Assembly (NCBI RefSeq): GCF_014651075.1
Contig: NZ_BMWE01000021.1
Location: forward strand, 52,872-116,871
Reading direction: 5' to 3'
Length of the DNA: 64,000 nucleotides
From: Streptomyces djakartensis
Lineage (GTDB): Bacteria; Actinomycetota; Actinomycetes; Streptomycetales; Streptomycetaceae
The notes below the pieces were generated by a model. That model searched no databases. It worked only from the letters and a program-made list of their open reading frames with translations, and was not told the origin of the DNA. Shown here piece after piece: positions 1 to 7,880 of the stretch. The first letter of the stretch is position 1. The number at the start of each line of letters is the position of its first letter. The position numbers and the translations under genes were made by a program.

Positions 1-1
1 G

Positions 2-151
2 CCGCTCGCCGGGATGCGGGATGCCGCCCGGGAGATCGCGCTGGCCGCGGCCCTCGCCGCGGTCGAGGACGAGGTCGCCCCGCGGGCCACGGAGGAGCAG
101 CTGCGGGAGGCGATCGCGAAGGCCCAGTGGACACCCCGTTACGAGGAGTAA
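2..151 (+). CDS. C-terminal fragment of a probable NAD-dependent malic enzyme
   Basis: Only the last 49 codons are present, ending at TAA 149-151; the rest lies left of the window. The visible part is an alanine-rich helix (MRDAAREIALAAALAAVEDE), then an EEQLREAIAKAQW stretch and the ending WTPRYEE. Malic enzymes of actinobacteria typically finish with an amphipathic helix followed by a WTPxY tail, so a malate-oxidising enzyme is the best guess. This is recognition of a short tail only, with no catalytic residues in view, and another enzyme with a similar helical end is possible. Confidence 0.5.
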   Translation, partial: PLAGMRDAAREIALAAALAAVEDEVAPRATEEQLREAIAKAQWTPRYEE

Positions 152-401
152 GAGCCTGCTGTCCGCCGGGTCAGCCGTCCGTGGCCGCCGTAAGGGAACG
201 GGGCGCAGGTCGGTCCAGTGGGACTGGCGGCACGCCCTGCTCAGGGATGTCGCCCGGGTCCTCGGCTGAGCCCCGCGGTGGCGGGCGGCGGCGGGCGGAT
301 TCAGTGATCGGCGCGCCACCGGGACGTGGTCCCCGCGGGGCACCGGTTCCGCCGCCGACCGGCGACGGGACACGGCCCCCGGCGCGGGGCACGGCGGGGT
401 G

Positions 402-644
402 TCACCCCTCCACCGCGTCCTCCGACCGGATGTCCGCGAACTCCCACCAGGCGAGCGGCAGCCAGTCCCCGTCGACGAAGCCGTCGACGGATCCGCCGCT
501 GCCGCGTATGGCCACGCGGGTTCCCACCGGATAGGTGGTGCCGGACAGGCCGCAGACCGGGACGAGCAGTGAGCCTAGACGTCGTGACAAGACAGTCGAT
601 CCTTCCGAAGAGCACGAACAGGCCGAACAGGCCCCTAGGTGCAA
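402..644 (-). CDS. Small hypothetical protein, start uncertain
   Basis: The C-terminal half reads as a plausible compact β-fold (PVGTRVAIRGSGG, then DGDWLPLAWWEFADIR) rich in Trp, Gly and acidic residues. The first 25 residues are Ser/Cys/Arg-rich and look like non-coding read-through. The true start is therefore probably an internal GTG or TTG, or the gene is a truncated remnant. No family is recognised. It lies alone, convergent with the malic enzyme end and divergent from the formaldehyde dehydrogenase. Flanks 152-401 and 645-802 show no other convincing gene; the latter must hold the dehydrogenase promoter and is locally AT-richer around 640-690. Confidence 0.35.
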   Translation of the reverse strand: MHLGACSACSCSSEGSTVLSRRLGSLLVPVCGLSGTTYPVGTRVAIRGSGGSVDGFVDGDWLPLAWWEFADIRSEDAVEG

Positions 645-802
645 ATCGTCGCATCATGCACCAGTCTGGACTATGAGGCATAACACATAAGAGACCGGCC
701 GAGCTGCGGGCCGGGGCCTTCACCGCGACGCATGCAGCGGTTTCCCGGCACTGCCGCTCCAGAGCGTAAGAGATCCATTACGGACAGTGGAGGTGCTCGA
801 GG

Positions 803-1942
803 ATGAGGGCCGTTGTGTACAAAGGACCGTTCGAAGTAGCGATCGAACAGGTCGACAATCCCAGGATCCAGCACCCGAACGACGTGATCGTCCGAGTCAC
901 GTCCACCGCGATATGCGGCTCGGACCTGCACATGTACGAGGGCCGTACCGCCGCCGAGCCGGGCATCGTGTTCGGCCACGAGAACCTCGGTGTCATCGAG
1001 GAGACCGGCGAGGGCGTGACGTCACTCAGCCGCGGTGACCGGGTGGTCATGCCCTTCAACGTGGCATGCGGCTTCTGCAAGAACTGCACGGCCGGCTTCA
1101 CGGGATTCTGTTTGACGGTGAACCCGGGGTTCGCCGGCGGCGCCTACGGCTATGTGGCGATGGGCCCGTTCGTGGGCGGCCAGGCCGAGTACGTACGGGT
1201 GCCGTACGCCGACTTCAACTGCCTGAAGTTGCCGGAGGGCACCGAGAAGGAGACCGATTTCGTCCTGCTCGCCGACATCTTCCCGACCGGCTATCACGGC
1301 AATGAACTGGCCGACGTGCGTCCCGGCGAGAGTGTCGCCGTGTACGGCGGTGGTCCGGTCGGCCTGATGGCGGCCTACTCGGCGATGCTGCGCGGCGCGA
1401 GCAAGGTGTTCGTGGTCGACCGGGTGGCGGAGCGGCTGCAGAAGGCCGAGGAGATCGGCGCCGTGCCGATCAACTTCACCGAGGGCGACGCGGCTCAGCA
1501 GATCAAGGAACAGACCGGAGGAGAAGGCACGGACAAGGGCATCGACGCCGTCGGCTACCAGGCCGTGGCGCACGGTGAGGACCGCGAGGAGCCGGCGATC
1601 GTGCTGAACTCCCTCGTCGAGACGGTCAGGCCGACGGGTGCCCTCGGCATACCGGGGCTGTACGTCCCGCGCGACCCGGGCGGGCCCGACGAGCAGGCCA
1701 AGCAGGGCATGCTGCTGGTCTCCATCGGACGCGCCTTCGAGAAGGGGCTGCGGATGGGCACCGGTCAGTGCAACGTCAAGCGCTACAACCGCCAGCTGCG
1801 TGACCTGATCATCGAAGGCCGCGCGACGCCCAGCTTCGTGGTGTCGCACGAGCTGCCCCTCGACCAGGCACCCACGGCGTACGAGAAGTTCGACAAGCGG
1901 GTCGAGGGCTACACCAAGGTCGTACTCCACCCCCACGAGTGA
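803..1942 (+). CDS. Glutathione-independent formaldehyde dehydrogenase-like zinc alcohol dehydrogenase
   Basis: This 379-residue cytosolic enzyme of the zinc-dependent medium-chain dehydrogenase family is predicted to oxidise formaldehyde or another aldehyde/alcohol with NAD. Catalytic zinc ligands are visible as Cys38 (CGSD) and His59-Glu60 (GHE). Structural zinc ligands are Cys89, Cys92, Cys95 and Cys103. The NAD-binding GGGPVG motif lies near residue 176. The long insert and DKGIDAVGYQA segment resemble Pseudomonas-type formaldehyde dehydrogenases rather than simple alcohol dehydrogenases. The ATG follows a GGAGG at 788-792, slightly distant. It stands alone, but a formate dehydrogenase operon lies 6 kb downstream, and formate would be its product if the substrate is formaldehyde. 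Substrate is inferred. Confidence 0.85.
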   Translation: MRAVVYKGPFEVAIEQVDNPRIQHPNDVIVRVTSTAICGSDLHMYEGRTAAEPGIVFGHENLGVIEETGEGVTSLSRGDRVVMPFNVACGFCKNCTAGFTGFCLTVNPGFAGGAYGYVAMGPFVGGQAEYVRVPYADFNCLKLPEGTEKETDFVLLADIFPTGYHGNELADVRPGESVAVYGGGPVGLMAAYSAMLRGASKVFVVDRVAERLQKAEEIGAVPINFTEGDAAQQIKEQTGGEGTDKGIDAVGYQAVAHGEDREEPAIVLNSLVETVRPTGALGIPGLYVPRDPGGPDEQAKQGMLLVSIGRAFEKGLRMGTGQCNVKRYNRQLRDLIIEGRATPSFVVSHELPLDQAPTAYEKFDKRVEGYTKVVLHPHE

Positions 1943-1967
1943 GGAGAGGACCGCTCCCGAGCACATC

Positions 1968-2029
1968 CCGCATCGCACCGCCCCCTCGCCGCGTCGGTCA
2001 CGACAACGAGGGGGCCTCGTGCGATGCGG
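1968..2029. terminator. Long interrupted hairpin after the formaldehyde dehydrogenase
   Basis: Arms CCGCATCGCAC (1968-1978) and GTGCGATGCGG (2019-2029) are perfect complements. A second inner stem (GCCCCCTCG at 1980-1988 with CGAGGGGGC at 2007-2015) continues the helix. It starts 26 bases after the stop of the upstream gene. No U-tract follows, as is usual for Streptomyces terminators. Confidence 0.75.
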
Positions 2030-2376
2030 ACCGTCACCGCGCCACCGCCCGGCAGTACGCCTCGTCGGTGGCGAGGGAGACGAGGACCCGGTCGGCCGCG
2101 GCCAGGAGGGCGGGGCTGCTGGTGATCACGACGATCGCCGCGAGGTCGGCCTCCGCCCGCGGCCGGCAGGCGGCGATCGCCGAACTCCCCTGTCCGCTAC
2201 GGCGGTACGCCCGGCCGCGTCTTCTACCGCGAGGACGACGGCCCGGACCGGGCCGCGACCACGGCCCTGCCATCACGCGCGTGAGGACGGAGGACGGCCG
2301 GGAGTCGGGCGCGACCGAGTACTTCACGTCCATGGGTGGCTACCTCACCAGCCGTCCGCTTTCGGGTCTGCGCCGC
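2030..2376. other. Non-genic stretch with possible gene remnants
   Basis: No intact gene is convincing here. Two plus-strand segments in different frames look protein-like: SPVRYGGTPGRVFYREDDGP (about 2187-2246) and ITRVRTEDGRESGATEYFTS (about 2271-2330), the latter continuing as MGGYLTSRP. They could be the frameshifted C-terminus of one decayed gene whose family is not recognised. A minus-strand frame ending at 2034 also reads smoothly, so strand is not certain. Confidence 0.3.
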
Positions 2377-2754
2377 TCACCGGCCCCGGTGGGCGCAGGA
2401 CCACGCGGACATGCCCTGCAGGGCCGCCAGGCGCTTGGCCACGGCGATCTGTTCCTTGCGGGTGGCCAGGTCGGCGCGCGGCGCGTACTTGCGTCCACCG
2501 GCGGCGACCCAGCTGGACTGGCTGAACTGCAGGCCCCCGTAGTGGCCGTTGCCGGTGTTGGCCTTCCAGTCGCCGCCGGACTCGCACGCGGCGATGGCGT
2601 CCCAGTCGGGCCCTGACTGAGAGGACGGCAGGGCCTCCGCTCTCGTGGCAACGCCCGCTATCACCACGGCCGCCAGGAGGACGACCGCCGGACTGGCCCT
2701 GCGGCGGCGGCAGTCGCGGGCATCGATCGCTTCAGCGTTCTGTGTCGAGATCAT
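2377..2754 (-). CDS. Secreted transglycosylase-like protein with Rpf domain
   Basis: A 125-residue exported protein related to resuscitation-promoting factors, which cleave peptidoglycan and promote spore or dormant-cell resuscitation. Residues about 20-42 form an Arg-flanked hydrophobic signal segment ending near the AEA site. The Rpf/transglycosylase-like domain follows: DWDAIAACESGGDW with the catalytic Glu of the ACESGG motif, then NTGNGHYGGLQFS and SSWVAAGG. It ends soon after the domain with a second Cys (SAWSCAHRG) able to pair with the first, and no LysM or other wall-binding domain follows, so it is a minimal Rpf-like enzyme. It is monocistronic, with its start near 2754 facing the divergent DUF350 gene. 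Confidence 0.88.
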   Translation of the reverse strand: MISTQNAEAIDARDCRRRRASPAVVLLAAVVIAGVATRAEALPSSQSGPDWDAIAACESGGDWKANTGNGHYGGLQFSQSSWVAAGGRKYAPRADLATRKEQIAVAKRLAALQGMSAWSCAHRGR

Positions 2755-2932
2755 AGGTAGACCGTTGCACCGCGCCCGGTGAGCGGCGATTCGAGAACAA
2801 GCTGTCCTACGCCAAAAGGCCGCACCGTGCCCCCCTCCCCGGGCCGGTCAGGTCATCGGACAGGTGCGTTACATTTTGCTCCTCCTTGACCGCGATCATT
2901 CACGATCTCTCACGCTACGGAGCAGCCACGCC

Positions 2933-3355
2933 ATGAGTGACATCGTCAACGGGCTCGGCAGGGCCACCGCTTACGGCGGACTGGGACTGGTCCTGCTTGT
3001 CCTCGGCATCGTCCTGGTCGACGTGCTGACGCCCGGCAAGCTCGGCCGGCAGATCTGGGAGCAGCGCAACCGCAACGCCGCCCTGGTGCTCAGCTCCGCG
3101 CTGCTCGGTGTCGGTGGCATCGTGTTCACGTCCATCTGGACCACCTACGAGGACTTCGGCAAGGGCCTGGTCTCCACCGCGGCGTTCGGGCTGCTCGGTC
3201 TGGTGATGATGGCAGTGGCGTTCCTGGTGGTGGACCTGATCACGCCCGGGCGCCTGGGCGCCGCGCTGGTCGAACCGGAGCCGCACCCCGCGGTCTGGGT
3301 GACGGCGTCCTGCAACCTCGCCGTATCGGCCATCCTTTCGGCTTCCATCGCCTGA
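2933..3355 (+). CDS. DUF350 family membrane protein
   Basis: A 140-residue integral membrane protein with about four hydrophobic helices in two similar halves. Each half carries the DUF350 signature: a helix ending in VDVLTPGKLG or VDLITPGRLG. A longer frame opens at 2864, but the ATG at 2933 begins a sensible MSDIVNGLG sequence and fits the family length. DUF350 proteins are small membrane proteins of unresolved function, sometimes linked to envelope-stress (PspA-like) genes; no such partner is present here. It is transcribed alone and divergently from the Rpf-like gene. Intergenic 2755-2932 contains both promoters. Confidence 0.85.
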   Translation: MSDIVNGLGRATAYGGLGLVLLVLGIVLVDVLTPGKLGRQIWEQRNRNAALVLSSALLGVGGIVFTSIWTTYEDFGKGLVSTAAFGLLGLVMMAVAFLVVDLITPGRLGAALVEPEPHPAVWVTASCNLAVSAILSASIA

Positions 3356-3492
3356 GAAGGCCCCCGGCGACTCGGCGGCCGGCCTCAGCGTGCGGGTCCC
3401 CGGGAGCCCGCGGCCCGCCGGCCGCGTCCCGACCTGGCGCCGGTCCGCCTCACGCCGGCCGGTGGGGAGGGACATGCCCCGGTGTCCTCGGC

Positions 3493-4701
3493 TCACGCGA
3501 CCGGCGTCCCGGCAAGTGCGGCCGCTCGCGCCAGGGGGTCCTCCCGGAACAGTTCACGCCCGCGCGCGGTGACGCCTTCCCGGTCCGCGCCGTCCATCGA
3601 CAACCGCTCGACAGCGCGCACCAGGGAGGTGCCGTCCGGCGCGCCTTCCGAGACGCCGAGCGCCGCCATGTGCCGAACACCGGCCGCGCCGTGCCCGGGG
3701 AGGGGACGGTAACCCACCACCGGCAGCCCGGCGGCGAGAGCCTGTACGGCGGTCTGGCCTGCGGCGTTGTCGACCAGCACGCGGACCGCACTCAGCAGTC
3801 CGGGCATGTCGGTGACCCAGTCCAGCACGAGCACGCCCGGCACCCGGGCCATGCGAAGCCGCAGACGTTCGTTCCTGCCGCAGAGGACGACCGGGAGGAA
3901 ACCGGCGGCGGCCAGCGACCGCGCGGCCCCCTCCATCCCTGCCGCGGCTCCCCACGCACCAGCGGACAGCAGGACGGGCGGGCGTCCTGGGGCGTACCGC
4001 TCGAAGCGCTGATGCCACGCTGCGGCTCCGGCAGACGCCGCGAAGAAGTCGGGCGCCACGACCGGGCCGGTCACCTCGGCAGGCGCGGTGACAGCCCGGC
4101 GCACCTCCCGTGCCGCCGCATCGCTGAGGCAGAGATACAGGTCGTTGCCAGGGTGCAGCCACTGCCGGTGGACGGCGAAGTCCAGCAGGAAGACGGCGCT
4201 CGGGCAGGGCAGCCTGTTCATGGCTCTCAGGTGACCGGTCAGCTGCGCGGCGAGATGGAAGACGGGGACGACCACATCGGCGCCGGTTCGCTCCGCGAGT
4301 TCGGTCAGGCGGCGGCCGGCAAGCCGTGCGAGGGGGACGCCGCTGGGCCGGGGTCCCTGGCCGGGGCGCAGGAGCGCCTGGTAGATGCCCGCGTACACCC
4401 AGGGAAAGTGCCGTACGGACGACTGGTAGGAGGCGCGCAACCCGGTCCCGATCCCGTGCGGCAGCAACCGCAGCAGGTCCAGGACCTGGGCGTCGTGGCC
4501 TTGCTCCCGGGCGCGGCGGGCGAGTTCCCGGGCGACCGTGTCGTGGCCGGCTCCCATGCTCGCGCTGACGATCAGCACTCGCCGTGCGTCTCGCCCCGGC
4601 GTCAGGTGCCGGCGCGGCACCTGAGGTGGTGTCTGCACGGTCCATGGGTGTCCTGCCCCCGCTCCGGCAAACGCGCCCACCCGCGTTTGGGAACCGAGCA
4701 C
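3493..4701 (-). CDS. MGDG-synthase-type glycosyltransferase
   Basis: A 402-residue cytosolic or peripheral GT-B glycosyltransferase. The N-terminal domain shows the MGDG_synth signature (VLIVSASMGAGHDTVARELA), which in this family binds the diacylglycerol acceptor. The C-terminal half has the nucleotide-sugar domain with a conserved DNAAGQTAVQALAAGLPVVGY stretch near residues 310-330. It should transfer a hexose from a UDP-sugar to a lipid, giving glycolipids; sugar and acceptor cannot be read. The first ~35 residues are low-complexity, so translation may begin later. It diverges from the SDR-DMT-deacetylase genes, an arrangement suggesting an envelope glycolipid or wall-modification function. 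Confidence 0.8.
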   Translation of the reverse strand: MLGSQTRVGAFAGAGAGHPWTVQTPPQVPRRHLTPGRDARRVLIVSASMGAGHDTVARELARRAREQGHDAQVLDLLRLLPHGIGTGLRASYQSSVRHFPWVYAGIYQALLRPGQGPRPSGVPLARLAGRRLTELAERTGADVVVPVFHLAAQLTGHLRAMNRLPCPSAVFLLDFAVHRQWLHPGNDLYLCLSDAAAREVRRAVTAPAEVTGPVVAPDFFAASAGAAAWHQRFERYAPGRPPVLLSAGAWGAAAGMEGAARSLAAAGFLPVVLCGRNERLRLRMARVPGVLVLDWVTDMPGLLSAVRVLVDNAAGQTAVQALAAGLPVVGYRPLPGHGAAGVRHMAALGVSEGAPDGTSLVRAVERLSMDGADREGVTARGRELFREDPLARAAALAGTPVA

Positions 4702-4808
4702 CCGGGATACTCCGGGTTACCCGCCGCTGTCTTCATGAATAACGGGTAATGCCCGCATATGCCGCATATGCCGGTTCCTGGGCGTTCCCGTCCCCACAGA
4801 GGTCAGCC

Positions 4809-5651
4809 ATGTCGCACGTGCCCTACTCCAAGACCGCAGACGCCCCGTTCACACGGACGCGAGGGCCGTTGCCGCGGCCGTCACCCGGGCCCGCCCATGA
4901 CCCCGGACGGCCCAGGACGGCACTCGTGACCGGTGCGTCCTCCGGTATCGGCGCCGCCGTGGCACGCCGGCTGTCCGCGGAGGGCTGGCGTCTGGTCCTC
5001 AACGGACGGGACGCGGCACGGCTCGGCGGGGTGGCCGAACAGACCGGCGCCTTCTGCTTTCCGGCGGATCTCACCGGGCGCGGTGCCGAGCAGCGACTGA
5101 CCCGGTTCACCCTGGAGCAGTTCGGGCGAGTGGACCTGCTGGTGGCGGGCGCCGGCATCGGCTGGGCCGGGGACTTCATCACCATGCCCGCCGACGCGCT
5201 CGAGGAGGTCATCGGCACCGATCTCCTGGCGACGCTGCGTCTCGTCCGGCAGGTGGTGCCGCACATGGTGGAAGCGGGCTGCGGGCGCGTGGTGCTCATC
5301 GGGTCTCTGGCGGGGGTCGTGGGCGTGCGCGGTGAGGCCGTGTACTCGGCGGCCAAGGCGGCCTTGAGCGCGTTCGCCGAGTCCCTGCGGTACGAACTGC
5401 GGGGCACGGGTGTCGAGCTCAGTCACGTGGTGCCGGGGGTGGTCGACACTCCCTTCTTCGAGCGGCGGGGGACCCCGTACCGCAGGTCGCGGCCCCGGCC
5501 GGTGCCGCCCGAACGGGTCGCGGAGGCGGTGTGGTCGGCGGTCTCCCGGGGCCGGAACGAAATCTACGTCCCCGGCTGGCTGCGTCTGCCGGCCCGAGTG
5601 CGCGGCGCGGCACCGGGCCTGTTCCGGCGGCTCGCCACCGCGTTCGGATGA
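4809..5651 (+). CDS. Short-chain dehydrogenase/reductase (classical SDR)
   Basis: A 280-residue NAD(P)-dependent oxidoreductase. The Rossmann glycine motif TGASSGIG sits about 40 residues in, followed by the structural AGAGIG (NAG equivalent), a Ser in GSLAGVVG and the catalytic YSAAK. The C-terminal PGVVDTPF is typical of the lipid/polyketide-active SDR group. The frame is open from 4749, but the ATG at 4809 is preceded by AGAGG at 4797-4801 and starts a plausible N-terminus with a proline-rich leader. It is the first gene of a three-gene run with the DMT permease (15 bases downstream) and deacetylase. Substrate unknown. Confidence 0.85.
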   Translation: MSHVPYSKTADAPFTRTRGPLPRPSPGPAHDPGRPRTALVTGASSGIGAAVARRLSAEGWRLVLNGRDAARLGGVAEQTGAFCFPADLTGRGAEQRLTRFTLEQFGRVDLLVAGAGIGWAGDFITMPADALEEVIGTDLLATLRLVRQVVPHMVEAGCGRVVLIGSLAGVVGVRGEAVYSAAKAALSAFAESLRYELRGTGVELSHVVPGVVDTPFFERRGTPYRRSRPRPVPPERVAEAVWSAVSRGRNEIYVPGWLRLPARVRGAAPGLFRRLATAFG

Positions 5652-5666
5652 ACGGCGGTACGGCGC

Positions 5667-6629
5667 GTGCTCACCGTGGTCCTGGCCCTGCTCGCGGCAC
5701 TGTCCAACGCCTCGGCCTCGGTACTGCAGCGGCGGGCCGCGACGGACGAGCCGGAAGGCGGCACCGGTTTGCGGCAGGCCGTTCGCTGGCTCGGGCACGC
5801 GCTGCGGCGGCCCTACTGGGTGACAGGTGCCGGGCTGCTCGCCCTGTCCACGGTTCTGCAGGCAGCCGCGCTGGGCGTGGGCGGTCTGGCCCTCGTCCAG
5901 CCGCTGCTGGCCACCGAGCTGTTGTTCACACTCGCCGTCGGCAGTGTGGTCTTCCGGCGACGTCCGGACCTCAGGACCTGTCTGGCGTTCGCCGCCCTTG
6001 CCGTCGGGCTTGCGGTGTTCCTGACGGCGGCCGTGCCGGCCGCCGGGCGGTCCACGGCATACGCGGGGCACTGGCTGCCGGCCGCAGCGGCGGTCCTGGG
6101 GGTCGCGGCCGGCCTGACGGCGGCGGCCCACGGGGTCCGGGGCGCGCCCCGCGCGGCACTGCTGGGACTGGCGTCCGCCGTGTGCTTCGCCGCCACCGCA
6201 GCGCTGCTGAAGGAAACGACCGGAAGGCTTCCGAAAGGGCTGGGCGCCGCGCTGACAGCGTGGCCTCCGTACGCCACGGTCGCCACCGGAGTCGTCGCCT
6301 TCCTGCTGTTGCAGAGCGCCCTGCGGGCCGGGACCCTGGCCGCCTCACAGCCGGCCCTGACCATCGGTGACGCGCTGACGAGCGTGGCGCTGGGATGGGT
6401 GCTGTTCGGGGAGCGAGTAGCACTCGGCCCACGACTGGTGCCCGAGTTGATCGGCGTGATGCTCATGGCAGCCGGAAGCGTCGGGCTGGCGCGTGCCCCG
6501 TCCGTCGCCGGCGGCTGGGACACGCGGGAGAGCGCGAGGAGGGCCGTGACGGGGGCGCCCGGAGACCGGCACGGGAGCAGCCTGGGAGCCGGCGGAACAC
6601 CGTCAGGCGAGGGTGGTCCGAGCCTGTGA
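5667..6629 (+). CDS. DMT/EamA-type membrane transporter
   Basis: A 320-residue polytopic membrane protein starting at GTG 5667 with about nine or ten hydrophobic helices. It resembles drug/metabolite transporter permeases, especially the actinobacterial NIPA/EamA-like group. The first helix starts immediately after the start codon (LTVVLALLAALSNASASVLQ), and a later segment (QPALTIGDALTSVALGWVLFGE) is the DMT C-terminal signature. The last ~45 residues are hydrophilic and probably cytoplasmic. It overlaps the deacetylase start by four bases, implying translational coupling. The cargo is unknown; the cluster context suggests a lipid or cell-wall precursor. Confidence 0.8.
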   Translation: MLTVVLALLAALSNASASVLQRRAATDEPEGGTGLRQAVRWLGHALRRPYWVTGAGLLALSTVLQAAALGVGGLALVQPLLATELLFTLAVGSVVFRRRPDLRTCLAFAALAVGLAVFLTAAVPAAGRSTAYAGHWLPAAAAVLGVAAGLTAAAHGVRGAPRAALLGLASAVCFAATAALLKETTGRLPKGLGAALTAWPPYATVATGVVAFLLLQSALRAGTLAASQPALTIGDALTSVALGWVLFGERVALGPRLVPELIGVMLMAAGSVGLARAPSVAGGWDTRESARRAVTGAPGDRHGSSLGAGGTPSGEGGPSL

Positions 6630-7384
6630 ACGGTTCTGTCGGCCCCTCCCCCGGCCGGTCCGCTGCGGCCGTGCTCCTCCCTGTCGCCGCTGTCGCGGCA
6701 GCGCACATCGCTCCGGCCGCCACATGGCTTCCCGTGGTGCGCCGCTGCTGTTTCCCAGCACTGTCCGGCGTGGGCCGTCCCGATCATGTCGCCCTCACGT
6801 TCGATGACGGGCCCGATCCGGAGTCCACTCCCTGTTTCCTCGACGCTCTGGACGCTCTCGGGGTCCGGGCGACCTTCTTCGTACTGGGCGACAGCGTCGT
6901 GCGACATCCCTCCGTGGCACTGGCGACCGTCCACCGGGGACACGAGCTGGCTGTGCACGGCTGGACTCACGATCGTCCCTGGCTGCCCTCGCCGGCAGCC
7001 GACGCCCGCCGTCTGCGCCGCGCGGTCACCGCCGTCCGCGACCTGACCGGCCGCTGTCCCCGTTGGTACCGCCCGCCCTACGGCATCCTGACCTCCGGAC
7101 GCTGGGCCGCGTCGCGGGCGGCGCACCTGAGGCCGGTTCTGTGGACGGCCTGGGGCCGGGACTGGACACCGGAGGCCACCCCCGCGTCGGTGTCCTCCAC
7201 GGTCGGCGCCGGCCTGCGCGGCGGGGGCACCGTCGTGCTGCACGACACGGACCGGATGTCCGCCCCCGGTTGCTGGCGAGCCGCCCTCGGCGCCCTGCCC
7301 GGCATCGTCCGGGCATGCCGCGACGCGAACCTGTCAGTCGGTCCGCTCGCCGAGCACGGGTCGGTGAGCACCGCGACACGGTGA
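6626..7384 (+). CDS. Polysaccharide deacetylase (NodB domain)
   Basis: A 252-residue carbohydrate esterase family 4 protein starting at GTG 6626, which overlaps the previous stop as GTGA. The N-terminus has a hydrophobic segment (AAAVLLPVAAVAAAHIAPAA), so it is exported or membrane-anchored. The metal and catalytic motifs are LTFDDGPDPEST near residue 57 (first Asp base, second Asp metal), the HGWTH metal-histidine motif, and RPPYG. The C-terminal catalytic histidine is in VLHDTDR. It should remove acetyl groups from an N-acetylated surface sugar polymer or glycan. With the SDR, DMT transporter and glycosyltransferase it forms an envelope-modification cluster. Confidence 0.88.
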   Translation: MNGSVGPSPGRSAAAVLLPVAAVAAAHIAPAATWLPVVRRCCFPALSGVGRPDHVALTFDDGPDPESTPCFLDALDALGVRATFFVLGDSVVRHPSVALATVHRGHELAVHGWTHDRPWLPSPAADARRLRRAVTAVRDLTGRCPRWYRPPYGILTSGRWAASRAAHLRPVLWTAWGRDWTPEATPASVSSTVGAGLRGGGTVVLHDTDRMSAPGCWRAALGALPGIVRACRDANLSVGPLAEHGSVSTATR

Positions 7385-7449
7385 GCTCTTTCACGGTGGG
7401 ACGGTGGACGGCGGGCGTAGCTGGACGTCCGCGCAGGGCGTGGCGCGCC

Positions 7450-7617
7450 TCAGTCGGCGGCCGTACCGGGTATGTGCTCCGCGACCTGGTTGATCGGCCC
7501 GATGAGGACGAAGGCCAAACCACCGATGATCCCGCCCATGAGCCCGGTCATCAACAGGCTGAACCCGGTGATCCCCCACCGTACCCAGCCGGACCAGGCT
7601 CCCGCCTCCTCCGGCAT
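7450..7617 (-). CDS. Small single-helix membrane protein
   Basis: A 55-residue reading frame (MPEEAGAWSGWVRWG at the start) contains a strongly hydrophobic segment, TGFSLLMTGLMGGIIGGLAF, continuing as VLIGPINQ. A hydrophilic tail IPGTAAD follows. An adjacent GTG one codon upstream is an alternative start. No ribosome site is obvious. The composition is that of a genuine small membrane protein, not random GC-rich read-through. It lies convergent with the deacetylase and divergent from the formate dehydrogenase operon. Function unknown. Bases 7621-7880 upstream hold no convincing gene. Confidence 0.5.
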   Translation of the reverse strand: MPEEAGAWSGWVRWGITGFSLLMTGLMGGIIGGLAFVLIGPINQVAEHIPGTAAD

Positions 7618-7880
7618 CACCGAGCGCAGGTGATACCGACCTACGCAAGATCGGATGCAGAGTATGGCTGCAAACCTGCCAGTCCGTCAGCACACAGGAT
7701 GAACTTCCCTGCGTCAGGGTCGTCGGGAAGATCAGAAGACACGTTCGCGAACTGGTGAGCCGCCGTGGCGCGCAGGTGCCGGACCCCAGCCCGGCCGCCC
7801 GACCCGCTGCCAGGGTCCGGGGCTGCGAGCCGCCGACCGCCGGCGTCTACTGGAAGGGTCGTGAGCGAGGAGGTCCGGGC

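Noticed and set aside
5813..7243. 476-residue minus-strand ORF opposite the DMT and deacetylase genes
   Set aside because: Shadow of two plus-strand genes with clear motifs; no domain of its own.
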